DNA of 64,000 nt from Pholis gunnellus (GCA_910591455.2 OU342823.1:2867501-2931500), one strand, 5' to 3'; positions 21,561 through 33,869 are shown, counted from the stretch's first letter. Numbers and translations are program-made. Notes: generated from the sequence alone by a model not told the origin.

Positions 21561-23802
21561 TTTTTTTTTTGTTGTTGTTTGCCCAAGAAGTACAATAAGT
21601 CCGCTCAAGAGGAAATCTTTTGTTTAATTGTTTGGCTTCCGACTTTTTCTCGGTTGAGTGAAGAGGAGTCAATCTTCAGAGCGTACATCGATGGTTGTCA
21701 GGGACTGATTTCTTTTCCAGAGTGAACATGAAGGTGGAGGGGGTAAACAATCTCAATACACTGCTTATCATAAGTATGTTTTTATTGATTAAATAGGTAC
21801 AAACAAGCAAGGCCTCCAATTACAGATGAACCGTTGCCTCAAGTTGAGCAGTATCATAATCAAATACAGACACGCTGGGAATAAAAATGAGCGTTCTTGT
21901 CTTTAACAAGTTTCCACTGGATCAAACCGGGTTTAGTCTTAAGGTATATGCATTTCTGTATAAAGAACTTCTACAGTAGTAACACAATATTGAGTCCAAG
22001 GTTTTCAACACAGACACCAAAGTTAACTCTCTTCACTGAAAATGGGGACAACTCAATCCCGTTGGACTGTAACCAGCTCTGCATATCACTCCAGAAGGAC
22101 TGAGTCAGAATGAAGAAAAACAACAACAAAACATGTTCCAAACTTTCGATTTCACTTTCACAAAATGCATGTCAAAATAAAACCGTGTGTTGGGTAGATC
22201 TCATTTTGTATCTTGAAGTTCACCTCTTTTACCTTCGGAGGAAGTGGAAATGAAATGTATAGTTTCTTTATTTCCTCAACCTCTTCAACTCTACATTCTG
22301 AACATATTGTATTCTTACGGGGTTCGGGTAAAATACCTTCCTAAGTTCCTGCTAACTCTGTTTGAACATTTATTGTTACAAAAGACAATTCCATCAATGC
22401 AAAGCCGCCTCAGCCCAAGAGAGACCTTCGAGAGGCAGACATCTTTAAACATCGATATCAAACAACTGCTTTTATGTTTGTATGTCGACCAGAGTAGAAG
22501 TTATTTAAAGTAGACGCCAAAAGTCCTTCAAGTGGTCCATAAACAAATAAATAGTTTAATTGAAATACAATTCACTGGAAATTATTTTGATTATATTTTT
22601 TAGAACAAGCACCCCAATTCTGACAGACTTGTTGAATGAGAATTATTTCCACAATCCATCACTTTATTGAATATTTTTCCTTAATCAACCCGTTCACTCC
22701 GAGCCTAATTATTCTATGTACCACTGCCATGAATCTGCCTCTGAAGGCCCCTTAACTTCAAACACAAGTCCATGTATTAGAGCTATCTGTAAATAAAGAA
22801 CTATTTGATGAAAATAGTTTTAATAAAGACTTACAATGGACAATAAACATTTCATTTAAAAAATAATAATACAAATTCAGTTATGGATAGACCTTTAACA
22901 GTTTCTAAACAATGATGATGTACGTAAGTGTGCATGCACCGTTTAGCAACGGAAGTAGGGCGGAGTGCCCTACGTAGTCAAGCTAAGTGTGAGAACTAAC
23001 CACCATAGATGGTGAGTGCAACCTAAACATGGACTCTCCAGATCTATGTGCCAATAGTAAGTGTGTAGAATACATTGGGTAGTGACCAGATATATACTGG
23101 ACATATATTTGAAAGACCTAGCATGTAACGTTACACCAGAGAGACATTACGAACTACAAGTCACTAGATGATCCAACTCTGTTATCTGTGTTCATGTACA
23201 GAACGTCAGACACCATCGCATGGACTCAGAGGTTTGACTTTATTCACTTTTAAAATGGGCAACGCGTTCAATAGCTTTTGGCTATAGTAGTATTAGTAGC
23301 AGTAAAATGACCCACTGGAGGTTTACACCTTCATGTTCTCTTCCAAATAAGTTTGACTAACCTGTTGGTTTGTTTCAAACTTGATCTTTCACAGTTCTTT
23401 TTAGAAATGTCGCCGTATTCTAAAATACTAAAGTACATTATCATAACTGATGGAACAAAGGGCTTGAGCTCCGTCAGTAAACCCCTTCACTTTCTGATGT
23501 ATCAGAAGAAGGATTTAAAAGGATTTTAGTCTGCGGGGCATCTTGATTATTGCATTTAATAACAACAGATGTTTGAGCATTTTCACATATTCTATACCCA
23601 TGTTTAGTCAGAACTACGTGGTAACATATCTGTTTAACTTTCTTTTCTCACAGGGAAACTACATAGTTTTGCAATACAAGTAAATTCTCTTTTATATATC
23701 GGGTGTCACTTTGTGTCAGTGAAATTAATCCCTGTATTTAATTTTACAAAACACATAGCCAAGTGCAACATAAGAAATTGGATTACTTAGGGATCTCGCT
23801 CA

Positions 23803-23804
<2 letters not shown>
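21561..23804. other. No gene seen; unassigned DNA
   Basis: A long unannotated stretch. Frames at 21447-21725, 21897-22103 and 22244-22513 (plus) have no domain and no initiator or splice context that I trust. Confidence 0.5.

Positions 23805-23834
<30 letters not shown>
23805..23834. repeat. (CA)n microsatellite
   Basis: About 15 CA units. Confidence 0.97.
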
Positions 23835-23835
<1 letters not shown>

Positions 23836-24032
23836 GCCGTGACGGAGACACATGGACTGACATTCTCCTGTATAGTCTGGAGGAAGCGTCGGAGCGCACT
23901 GTGTCAGGAAACCCTGATGAATGAGTGGACGGGAGGAGGAGCGAAGGAAAAGGTCTGGATGCTGAGGACAAATAATGGCTGCATCTGAAACACAATATCC
24001 TTCTTCATTCATCACCACCTACTAATATCAGA

Positions 24033-24033
<1 letters not shown>
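23835..24033. other. Unassigned spacer between microsatellites
   Basis: No feature seen. Confidence 0.5.

Positions 24034-24080
<47 letters not shown>
24034..24080. repeat. (CA)n microsatellite
   Basis: About 23 CA units. Confidence 0.98.
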
Positions 24081-24082
<2 letters not shown>

Positions 24083-24187
24083 GCACCCTGTTATCTCCGG
24101 TGCTCTGATGTTCATTTATTCAGTCTTCAGCAGAGACACTCTGTCACTGGTTCAAACAGCAGCAGAGCAACTACAGTACAGTATGAT

Positions 24188-24188
<1 letters not shown>

Positions 24189-24248
<60 letters not shown>

Positions 24249-24251
24249 GTG
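24189..24251 (+). repeat. (GT)n microsatellite, one interruption
   Basis: About 31 GT units with a single TTT break near 24228. It lies 108 bp from the opposite-sense CA tract. Confidence 0.98.
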
Positions 24252-25464
24252 ACATACTGCATCAGTGTGTCCCTCCTACACACACAGCACTGATATGATT
24301 TGCTCACTAGTCTTTACTCACTGAAGAACTAGAGGAGGATTTTTAGATGCATACAAAACCGTGTCACTTTATTAGGTACATCTATTTCAGTTTTATTCTG
24401 GTACAGGACTGAAGGAAATAAACACATACAGTAAAATACATCGGTGTGATGCTGACCTTTTGGTATAGGTCTTGTCACAATAACCATAAAACCACCAGCT
24501 GCAATGAGCTGACACATGGCAGACCTCCCAGTGCCGATCAGTCAGCTGTACACATGAACATCAGCTGCTGCAAATGAGAGTTTACGAAAGTCTTTTTATG
24601 AGTGAGCAACGGATTTAAGAAAGTAGCGAGCTAAAAAATAAGAAATACATGGATAGAATATCCAAATTCTGATACAACCGATCCAAAAATACAAATGCAA
24701 ACTTGACTGAGAAAAACAGTCAAGTTTAGAACTCATTCAAAGTGCCACAAAATAAAGTAATAATGTAGAAGCAGTCAGAGTTTATTTTGTACACCACTAC
24801 TACGTATCCCATAACACGTTTACAATGAATGAAAATATCAAAAACCATGTGATACATCTTGAGGCAAGTTTTTTAAATTTTTTTTCTGTGATTTGGGGCT
24901 GTAATCCAACCTTGGACATACAGAAGCAATAGTCACATTTTAAAATAGTGAATTTCAGCAGGGATGTTCATAAGCAGGTGTAGGCCTTTTTAACAACATT
25001 TGTTAAAAGGCTTTAATACAATTCCTTTTAGGACATTTAAGGTAATGTTAAATAAGTCATGGAAAATGTATAAGAAAAAAGAAAGAAAAAAAAACTCAAA
25101 CTAGCATTTACTTTTCTTCTGAATATGTCCAAATTACAACAATGACTTAAATTCTGGATGCTGAGGATCATTTGGTGATTCGAGGCTAAAATCACGAGTA
25201 TTTCCTTAATGCTTTATCTGATTGCAAAGTATATGTATTTGCTCAGGTCATCCAGTGCAGACACATGGCGAGCGGCGCCGCCTGTGGTGAAATGAGGTTG
25301 AGTTTTATTTCTTGTAAATTGTAATCTTCTACAACTTTAATCTCAAAGATTATATTTTATATTATTATATTTTTTACCCTGTCATCATTTTTCTGTGATA
25401 AACCCAGGAGGTCCAGCCCTCCTCAAAACTAGACAATTATTGTTTTCCATGACCCTCCCCCCCA
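24252..25464. other. No gene seen; unassigned DNA
   Basis: AT-rich, with A- and T-runs. Confidence 0.5.
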
Positions 25465-25484
25465 ACACACACACACACACACAT
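25465..25484. repeat. (AC)n microsatellite, short
   Basis: About nine AC units followed by ATATAT. Confidence 0.93.
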
Positions 25485-27639
25485 ATATAAATCTGTATCT
25501 TACACAAGCTCAGTGACAACCTGATGGAGAGAAGAAAAAACTAAAATAACAAATGATGCAGGTGAAGCTTTTTAATAAGCAGGCAACTATGTAGGCAATG
25601 CATGTTATTATGAAGAGGTGGTAGATAAGTACCAGCTGTCAAAGAGGTTTTTATCCAGGCGCTGGATGTCGGTCGGTCAGACAGAATGGACTGGAGGTTC
25701 GTTGGCTTTGTATCGCAGACAACCAGGTGCTCAGAGAGAGAGGATTAGCGGGCGGCTATCGCTGTCACCGTCGCTATCCGCACCATCTGCAGGGATCAGG
25801 AACAGACGCACACTCAGATACGTTTATTCAATGGACAGCAGTTTGTGTAGGAAATCATTCTTTTGCTAAAGTTAATGTTAACTTCATAACCAGATGGGAT
25901 CCAGTCGGTGTGCTAATAAGGCGGATAAGATCAAAGCTGGAAGCATTCAGAGCCTTTTTATTGGGAATACCACAACCATAAAATACCCAGTCATGAGTTA
26001 TACTTCTGTTTTCAGTATTTAACATCAAGGAAAAAACACACAAGCAGCAACGTGTAATCAAATAGCACGTATATAGTGCTGAATGATGAAGGAATAGTGT
26101 CAGCAGCAATTTAATTTAGTTGAAAACACAGGTCATATTTTTGTATGTCTTGACTTTAAGCTATTCTGATATTAAAAAGTTACATTGATAGAAATTAAAG
26201 TTATTATTTGAACACTGTTTTTTTTATAACGGCTTAAGTATCTCTTTCAGCTCATGAATTATCTGTGATGGTTTGACTGGATTTATGTTATATACCATTA
26301 ACTAATCTGTAGTACTGATTCACTCTTTTTCATGCAAAATATTTACCTGCAGTGTAGTGGAATAAAAATAGCGCAAAAAATTGAAAAGAAACAACCAAGT
26401 GTCACGAGTTTGTCTTGATTCAGTCTGGTAAAAGGTCCGATACTCTTTGTTATGTCATTAAATGGAATTTCTTTCTGCAGCCCATGCACTCACAACAATG
26501 CACACAGGCTTTTGGAGTAATGGAGTACATGATGGGGCGTATATTAATTAGGATACACAATACAGGGAACTGTATCCCGTTATAGTTGCAGAAGAAAGAG
26601 ATGTAATCTGATTACTGCTACATTTGGTTAAAATGGGGAGTTTTAGCAAGATTACAATTGTAAAACCTTTTTTTTTTAATAAGGATGATATGCCATCATG
26701 TGCATATGCACACACTACAATACTTGACGTTAATAAAAAGAAATCTGGGTTTTTTGCCATTATTTAGTATGTAAAGCAGAAAAGGAAACATCACTAGTTC
26801 TGCCTTGCAGCTGTAAAAAAAAAACAAGTGTGAAGTGTGAATAGCATACTTAACAATTATTAATATTGTGACACTTGGATTAGGTTACTGAATTTTTGCT
26901 ATATTTTTACTATTTAATATTACTTCTACTTTATACATTTGCTTGATTCAATGTTCACTGTAGAATTAAATGTACACTGTTACTCTGTGTCTACTTTTCC
27001 TACTTCACTCCACTACAAACACATCTAACAGAGAGCATCTATCATCACACTTCTTGTTGTACTTTGCTTTTCTTCTTTTTCTTCTTCTGAGTTTGACTCT
27101 TACATATCCGCAGCTTGTTGAACCGAGCCACCTACGCTCTCACCACAAGGAGAGACAGAAAGGGTGGCGGCGAGTCATTCTACAACTTCTTATCTGACGG
27201 ATGATGCCAGCTAGGGAGATGTCCTGTGTTTGATTGGAATACAATGTTTGTAGTGAGGAAGTATACTTTTTTTTTTTGTGAAGTGCAGATGTTGAAGTTT
27301 CTTTCTTTCTTTAAGGACTACTAAGATTCTAAGGTTATCTCAAAGCAAGCATTGCGTTGGTTTTTTATTCATTCCTGTATTCAAAATGAAAATCAATAAT
27401 TTGCCACAATGCAAACAAGCCTACGTTGCTTTTTGTCATTATTACATTACTGTGGTAATGCAAAATTGTTTTTTTTAGTCATTACAGTGTTACCTTTACT
27501 GTAGACTTCACTATTACACAACTGAAAGCTTAACTTTTGTATTTTTCAACCTGGACCCTAATCACTGGTGTTTTTGTGTTAAAGTGACTGACGTGATAAC
27601 AATTCCTCCCATATCCAAAGTGCGCTGCAATCTCCAGCA
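25485..27639. other. No gene seen; unassigned DNA with a GC-balanced patch
   Basis: The patch at 25620-25830 is GC-balanced and gives 83- and 84-aa frames without domains. The rest is AT-rich. A stretch at 26900-27030 faintly resembles a common fish repeat but is too weak to call. Confidence 0.45.
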
Positions 27640-28195
27640 GCTTAACGGGCTGGAATGTGATCCTTCTTACCGTCAATATAACTCCACTAAAAGTGCTTGT
27701 TTTGGCCACTGATTGGCTCAGATTGTTAACTGACCTAAAACATTGTGGAAAGAACCCTACTGAGCAATGAATCCTTTTTCTTTACCTTTCACTTTGTCAT
27801 TGTGTCGTATGACTTGTTGCAGAGAGACGACGGCGTAGACGTGGGTGAGGGTTGGAGAAAGGAATGCCGGTGTTGTCGGAGGTTGTTATGTTGGAGTACA
27901 GAAAGCATAGCTTAGCGTTACCTTAAATATGTTCAATGTCATGGCTGAATATTAAGCAGATTTTCGGCAGTGTGGGTGGGACTCCAGAACGAGACTTCTC
28001 AGAGTGAGACACACTTCAACAAACAGACTGGATCAAGCGAAAGGTAAGGATAAAGGTTGTATTCCTCTGTAGGGTTCTTTCAATAATGTGACTTATAATA
28101 ACAATCTGAGCCTGTCAATGGCAAAAACAAGCACTTTTAGTGGAGGTACATTGACAGTGAGGTTTTTCCCCGATATGATTACATTATAGCCTGTC
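27640..28195. mobile_element. Fold-back MITE with long terminal inverted repeats
   Basis: The left arm (about 27640-27796) and right arm (about 28034-28195) are imperfect reverse complements. The best block reads CTCCACTAAAAGTGCTTGTT on the left and AACAAGCACTTTTAGTGGAG on the right, an exact 20-bp match. The pairing continues through TGGCTCAGATTGTTA, AAAGAACCCTAC and CTTTACCTTTC. The interior of about 240 bp has no coding content. The structure fits a non-autonomous fold-back DNA element. Ends and target duplication are not resolved. Confidence 0.85.
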
Positions 28196-28292
28196 TGCAG
28201 CATTCTCCCTCAGTGCTGGACCAGTTTTAAAAAACATCCCCATTAATCACCTAAACAAAAACACATGGGAAATAAGGTCCCGGTTTAAAAAT

Positions 28293-28296
<4 letters not shown>
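28196..28296. other. Unassigned spacer
   Basis: No feature seen. Confidence 0.4.

Positions 28297-28337
<41 letters not shown>
28297..28337. repeat. (AT)n microsatellite
   Basis: About 20 AT units. Confidence 0.97.
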
Positions 28338-28340
<3 letters not shown>

Positions 28341-29183
28341 AAAGTACTAGATTCCTGTAAAGAAAAAATAAATTGCATCTGGAAAACAGTGTCAAACTGA
28401 TCACACTGACAGTGAGAGTACAGATATGTGGGTGGAACTCAATTGGCCCCCTCAGATTGATAGGTAGTACTAGTGTGACATTAGTTCAGACACATTTGGA
28501 AAATATGGCATGAACCTTTTTATCCGACCTCGACAGTCCGAATGTTAAAGTCCTGGGTGGCCCCGCATCATACTGAGAAGCAATGCATTATTGAATTAAA
28601 ATGGGAAACATATCAAGTTGTAAAACTGTAATTTTATCCAGAAAACGTATTTAGTGTGGAGGCAGACGCGGTCCACTGTTTGGAATACTGTGCAGGATTT
28701 ATTTGGGATCAATCAAGTTCAAATGGATTTTAAGGGGAAGTGGTTAGGGGTAAAGTAATTTACATCCATTACAGCATTACATGTGAGATGCCACAATGAT
28801 GCACATTAGTGTTTTCATGATTCCTGCTAATTTGGCTAAAATGTGTAACACCGGTCATTTCAAAATGTGAAATCTAGAATAAATTCTGAGATTATAAAAA
28901 CATTTTTTTTTTATGGGAAAACAGTTAAGTTAATGTTACAGTAACTGAATTGAAAAATGAATACATGCATTTTCACCTCTGCTAATGCTTCAAAGAGTTT
29001 GATTAGTCTTAACATGATACACGTTCCATTTTAATGTAAATCGGCCTAATTCAATTTATGCTGAAATTAACACATTGATTCAATGTAATTATATTTGACA
29101 GAAAAAAAATACTGTTGAGCACTTTTCATTTGTTTGGAAGGATACATTTTTGCAAACTCTGAACCCTTAGTCGATTCCACCAT
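28338..29183. other. No gene seen; unassigned AT-rich DNA
   Basis: No recognised repeat. Confidence 0.5.
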
Positions 29184-29203
29184 TGTGTGTGTGTGTGTGT
29201 GTG
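29184..29203 (+). repeat. (TG)n microsatellite, short
   Basis: About ten TG units. Confidence 0.93.
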
Positions 29204-29314
29204 GTCAGGCAAAACTGCACACATCATCATTTAATGATGGCTTAGCAAACGGTACATGTACACTCGACAAAGATGAATGGTGCTACCGGCTGGTAGAGAC
29301 CGTTGCATGACGTC

Positions 29315-29353
29315 GCTCTCTCTCTCTCCCTCTCCCCCACTCTCTCTCACTCT
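29315..29353 (+). repeat. (CT)n-rich tract
   Basis: Imperfect CT repeat. It gives the charged end of a 127-aa minus frame (29283-29666) that I do not accept as a gene. Confidence 0.9.
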
Positions 29354-29355
29354 CC

Positions 29356-29570
29356 GTGTCTCTGAAGTCTACAGTTAGTAAGCTGGAGCATCTGTGGTCC
29401 ATTGGGGCGAGCGAGGCAGAGAGCAGAGCTATAGGGGCCAAACCTTTGATTTTCCTGTCACGGCTGCTTATAATGATTAATGCCTGGACTTTGGGGCCAC
29501 TCTGTGTGATTACGGGGCCCACAAGCTCCTGCTCCTCTTGTACCGCTAACTGTGGTGTCTGAAAATGCAC
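29356..29570. other. Repeat-free GC-balanced block; possible CNE
   Basis: Contains GGCCAAACCTTTGATTTTCC, with a TCF/LEF-like CCTTTGAT, and GCTTATAATGATTAATGCC, with homeodomain-type sites. There is no repeat match. A good candidate enhancer by texture, unproven. Confidence 0.3.
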
Positions 29571-29994
29571 ATACATGCACTGACTGTTAAAAAAACAACC
29601 TTCCCACCGTTTTTCAGACCCGTACAAAAAAAAAACACAAAACAAAAACTCGACATTGTGCATCAAAAGCAGTGGAACTTAACATTTACATATATTTGTA
29701 TGAGTTATAGAAGTGAACTGGAGTAACTTTATAGCCTGCAGAAGGCACTTTTCCGTGGTACATTTCTGTTTAGAATCCTCCAAATTACATTTTTTGGGTA
29801 AGACCACACCCTCTAGAACGACACGTAGAAGCATTTTCTGATCTGACACCCAAATCATTGTATGTTACAAATCATTGTATGTGATGTAAAAAAAAGGGCT
29901 ATGGTTAAGGTTTTGTTTAAATTGAGGAAAACAGTTTGGGTGCAGTTTGTAAAGGTTAGGGGACATTCGTTGTCGTGGCTACAACAATAAACAC
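29571..29994. other. No gene seen; unassigned DNA
   Basis: No recognised repeat. Confidence 0.5.
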
Positions 29995-30175
29995 ACAGTA
30001 GCTGTTGCTCAAAGGTAGAGCAGATAGTCGATGTAGATGTGTCCTTGGGCAAAGACTCTTGACTCCAAATTGCTCCCGAAGGCTGTGCCAGCAGTGTGAA
30101 TTTCTTTAGTCCTGTTGGGCAGGAAACCACTGCATGAATGTATGAATGATTGAACCGTACACTATACAGTGACCC
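29995..30175 (+). mobile_element. tRNA-derived SINE, internally deleted
   Basis: An A-box-like GCTCAAAGGTAGAGCAG is followed by GTGTCCTTGGGCAAAGACTC, AAATTGCTCCCGAAGGCTGT and GTCCTGTTGGGCAGG. The body matches the SINE at 47592-47830 (CCTTGGACAAGACAC, CCCAAGTTGCTGAAGCTGTG, GTCCTGATGGGCAGG). The B-box segment seen in the copy at 44481-44700 is missing. Transcription by RNA polymerase III is expected of an intact SINE, but not of this one. Confidence 0.7.
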
Positions 30176-30234
30176 TGACATTATCAATACATGGTTAGGG
30201 AACAAAAAAAATCTCTCTTGATTTATTACCTCAA

Positions 30235-30323
30235 TAAACATTGTAAACATGAGTTTATGGTCTCAATCTCTAGTTTCAAGTCTTCTTCAATACAGCAGGA
30301 TGTTCATTTAGTAAATGATGGTC
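30235..30323 (+). repeat. Dispersed repeat fragment flanking the LINE
   Basis: Contains TTTATGGTCTCAATCTCTAG, TCAAGTCTTCTTCAATACAG and TTCATTTAGTAAATGATGGT. I remember this order from many percomorph sequences. It stops at GATGGTCC, where LINE sequence starts, so the LINE or a rearrangement truncated it. Confidence 0.5.
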
Positions 30324-32770
30324 CATTCGCTCTGCTGAGAGGGGTCAGCTACAATCTTCCTTGGTTGCTTCAGGGTCCTTGATGCGAACAAGTCTTGGAG
30401 GGACAGCAGATTGCAGCCAATCACCCTCTCAGCAGAGCGAATGATATGCTCCAGTCTGCCCTTGTCCTTGGCTGTGGCTGCAGCGTACCAGACAGTGATG
30501 GAGGAGCAGAGGATGGACTCAATGATGGCTGTGTAGAAGTGCACCATCATTGTCTTTGGCAGGTTGAATTTCTTAAGCTGCCTCAGGAAGTACATCCTCT
30601 GCTGAGCCCTCTTGGTGATGGAGCTGATGTTCAGCTCCCACTTGAGATCCTGGGATATGATGAAGCCCAGGAAATGGAAGGACTCCACAGCGTCGACGGG
30701 GGAGTCGCACAGGGTGATAGTGGCAGGTATGGCTGCATTCTTCCGGAAGTCCACAACCATCTCCACTGTCTTTAGTGCATTGAGCTCTAGGTTGATCAGA
30801 CCAGATGGTCAATCTCCCACCTGTAGGCAGACTCATCCCCACCAGAGATGAGTCCAATGAGGGTGGTGTCAAACTTCAGGAGCTTGACGAACTGGTGACT
30901 GGAAGTGCAGCTGTTGGTGTACAGGGAGAAGAGCAGAGGGGAAAGAACGCAGCCTTGGGGGGAACCAGTGCTGATGTTCAGGGAGGCTGAAACGTGTTTT
31001 CCCAGCTTCATGTGTTGCTTCCTGTCAGACAGGAAGTCTGTTATCGACTTGCAGGTGGAGTCGGGCACGTGCAGCTGGGAGAGCTTGTCATGCAGCAGTG
31101 ACAGGATGCTGGTGTTAAAGGCAGAGCTGAAGTCCAAACAGGATCCTGGCGTAGGTTCCTGAGGAGTAGAGATGCTGGAGGATGAAATGAAGGGCCATGT
31201 TGACTGCGTCGTCTACAGACCTGTTGGCTTTGTAGGCGAACTGCAGGGGGTCCAGTAGGGGTTCAGTGAGGGTTTTTAGGTGGGACAGGACAAGGCGCTC
31301 AAAAGACTTCATAACCACAGAGGTCAGGACGACGGGCCTGTAGTCGTTAAGTCCTGTGATCCTTGTTTTTTGGGGACGGGGATGATGGTGGAGGCCTTGA
31401 AGCATGCTGGTACGTGGCATTTCTCCAGTGAGGTGTTGAAGATGTCTGTAAACACCAGAAACAGCTGATCAGCACAATGCTTCAGGGTGGAGGGGGAGAC
31501 GGAGTCTAGGCCGGCTGCTTCGCGGGGGTTCTGTCTCTTAAAAAGCCTGTTGACGTCTCTTTACAGAATAGAGAGTCGTCACTGGGGAGGGGGGCGGGGG
31601 GCACTGGGATAGGTGGTACAGAGGCAGGGGCCCCTGCTGAGCTGGGAGAGGGGAGCCTGGTGGTCTGGGGCTGGTTGATGGAGCCATGGGGGATGGGATC
31701 AGGACTGTCCCATTGTCTATCAAAGCGACAGTAGAACTCGTTCAGCTCGTTAGCCAGGCATAGGTCGTTCATGGAGTGTGGGGCTTTTGGCTTGTAGTTT
31801 ATCTGTCTGAGACATCTCCAGACATGCAGAGTCACTTGCTGAGAGCTGGTGTTGCAGTTTCTCAGAGTACAGTTTAGCATCTCTCACCACCTTGCTAAAC
31901 TTGTATTTTGCCTCTTTATACAAGTCCTTGTCCCCACTCCTAAATGCCTGATCCTTGTGCAGCCTTAGCTGTCTGAGTTCCACTGTAACTCACCCTGGTG
32001 CTTGTTGGAACACAGCTGTCCTCGCAGAAGCTGATGTATGACGTCACAGCCTCTGTGTATTCATCCAGACTGTTGGTAGTAGTCTGTACAGTCTAAACAC
32101 GCCCGAAGATCCTCCCTAGCTTCACTGATCCACTGCTTGAATTTCCTCACCACAGGTTTACAGAGCTTTAATTTCTGCCCGTAAGCAGGAATCGGATGGA
32201 CCATGACGTGGTCAGAGAGTCCCAGTGCAGCACGAGGGACGGCGTGATAGGCCTCACTAATTGTGGTGTAATAGTGGTCTAAAATGTTCTCCTCTCTGGT
32301 TGAGATTTTTTTTATGCGGCGGAATGTAAACACCGACTAGAATGAATGAAGCGAACTCACGGGGGAGTAAAAGGGTTTACAGTTTATGATGAAAGATTCC
32401 AGATCAGGAGAACAGTGCAGCAGAAACACTGTCACATCGTTACACCAGCCACTGTCGTTACACACAGCCTGCCAGCTGGAGCGCAGAGTCTGGTATCGTT
32501 TCACAGAGCCAGGTCTCAGTGAAGCACAAGACGGAGGATGAAGAAAAGTCTCCATCTCTCCCCACCAGTAGCTGAAGTTCATCCAGTTTGTTGCACAGTG
32601 AGCAGACGTTGGAGAGAAATGTGCCCAACAGCAGCGTACGAGAACCCCGTATGCGAAGACGCACGAGCACGACGGCACGTTTCCCTCTCCTATGGCGTGT
32701 CATTGCATGGGTTAAGGTGAGCGCACCTTTGACTAGAATGTCACAATTCCACAGACACATAAGAGTTATA
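30324..32770 (-). mobile_element. LINE of the CR1/L2/Rex1 group, defective
   Basis: About 2.4 kb of a non-LTR retrotransposon in minus orientation. It contains an apurinic-type endonuclease region, a linker and a reverse transcriptase with C-terminal part. The 3' untranslated tail is absent: the element ends in a 20-bp inverted duplication of its own sequence (30324-30343 versus 30424-30443). Internal deletions remove parts of the endonuclease. I favour Rex1-type from the C-terminal style, but L2 or CR1 is not excluded. Plus-strand frames across 30395-32932 are shadows. Confidence 0.85.
30344..32700 (-). pseudogene. LINE ORF2 (endonuclease-reverse transcriptase) remnant
   Basis: Read on the minus strand the protein is broken over at least seven frames. 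Endonuclease: NVCSLCNKLDEL and CFTETWL (about 32505-32620), then SPDLESFIINCKPFYSP (about 32350-32400), then LGLSDHVMVH with the SDH motif (about 32220). Two coding blocks of the endonuclease are missing between these. Reverse transcriptase: LNDYRPVVLTSVVMKSFERL (about 31300-31350), DFSSAFNT (motif A, about 31110-31135), STGSPQGCVLSPLLFSLY (about 30940-30980), and motif C as LLKFDTTLIG (about 30868). The family has FADD here, so two codons, one of them a catalytic Asp, are deleted. The C-terminus has RSAERVIG, then runs into inverted sequence. It is certainly inactive. Confidence 0.85.
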
Positions 32771-33869
32771 GAGAATCCCAGATTATTACATTGTTTAACT
32801 TTGGTCAGTACAGATGCCAGTGTTCTCCCCGCTACTGCTAGCTTCTTTAGATGTCATGAGCTCATACTTATACAGTATATGATAGCAAAAGGTTTTTTTG
32901 CTCCACCCACATTATACACTCTGTGGCCTTGAATTTCAGTGCACCGCTATGGAAACAGAACAATCATGTCTAAAAGTAAACAACTCAAAAATGTATTGTT
33001 TGCAGTATAACAGTTACAATGCCATCAATCATAAAAAAGAAAGTTGAATTTCTTTCATAATTTCTTTTACTAAAATTGGAAAACACTGGAATCTTTATAT
33101 CCAACACGTTTCCAAGTGTCAACAAAAGTTACTAAAAAAGGGGCTTCACGTCTTATATACATTGAACTACTTTTACAACCTCTACTTACAGCCTCTCCTG
33201 TCCCCTCCTCAATGCTCTGTGGTCACCGGGCAAATCAATCATGGCTTCCTAGTTGTGCTGAGGAGAGCAGCATTTTAAGTTTTTTACAGTATCTGGTGAA
33301 AGCAAAATGTTTATTTGGGCTGAGATTTTAAATGGAACATGTAAAATTAAATATTTTTGATGAAATATCACAATCTTCGTTTTAGCTGCTTTTTCATTTG
33401 TAAGCGTTACACAGGATGTATTAAAGGACCGTCGGAAAAATGAAAATTTGACAGTGACGGTTCAGAGGGTTAAAGACTTTTCACACATGGAAAGGAGGAG
33501 ATGAACTTGTATTAATTATTCTGCTACATGCTAAAGGGTGCATGCTCACAGGGCTGGGTCCTTGGTAAAACCCGAAATAATGATCTAAACTAAATTGGAG
33601 ACATTTTTACAACATCAGAAGTAAAAACAAATGAGGAGAAATATTGATAATGGAACAATGAAGCATTTTTGCTTGAGAATAATATGTTCAAATCACTTTC
33701 ACAATATTTCCATTGGTTATCAAACCCCTTACATTGTTTGAACCTGGGAAGGTTCTGTCCTTTACCCCAAATATTTTAGTCCCATCACATATCAGATTGA
33801 GGACAGGACTTGTAAACACTCATTAACAGCACTGGGACCAGCTATCTGGTACATTTCAATCCAACAACA
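32771..33869. other. No gene seen; unassigned DNA
   Basis: May include some LINE 5' untranslated sequence near 32770-32900. Otherwise AT-rich. Confidence 0.45.

Noticed and set aside
26880..27030. Possible copy of the ACTTTAC-type fish repeat seen at 45925
   Set aside because: Only scattered words match and the order is not kept.
29283..29666. 127-aa minus frame with a charged C-terminus
   Set aside because: The charged end is a CT repeat read in reverse. No domain elsewhere.
29855..30250. 131-aa minus frame
   Set aside because: It is antisense to a SINE and shows no domain.
30395..32932. Many plus-strand frames of 60-126 aa across 30.4-32.9 kb
   Set aside because: They are antisense to the LINE ORF2 and arise from its codon bias.
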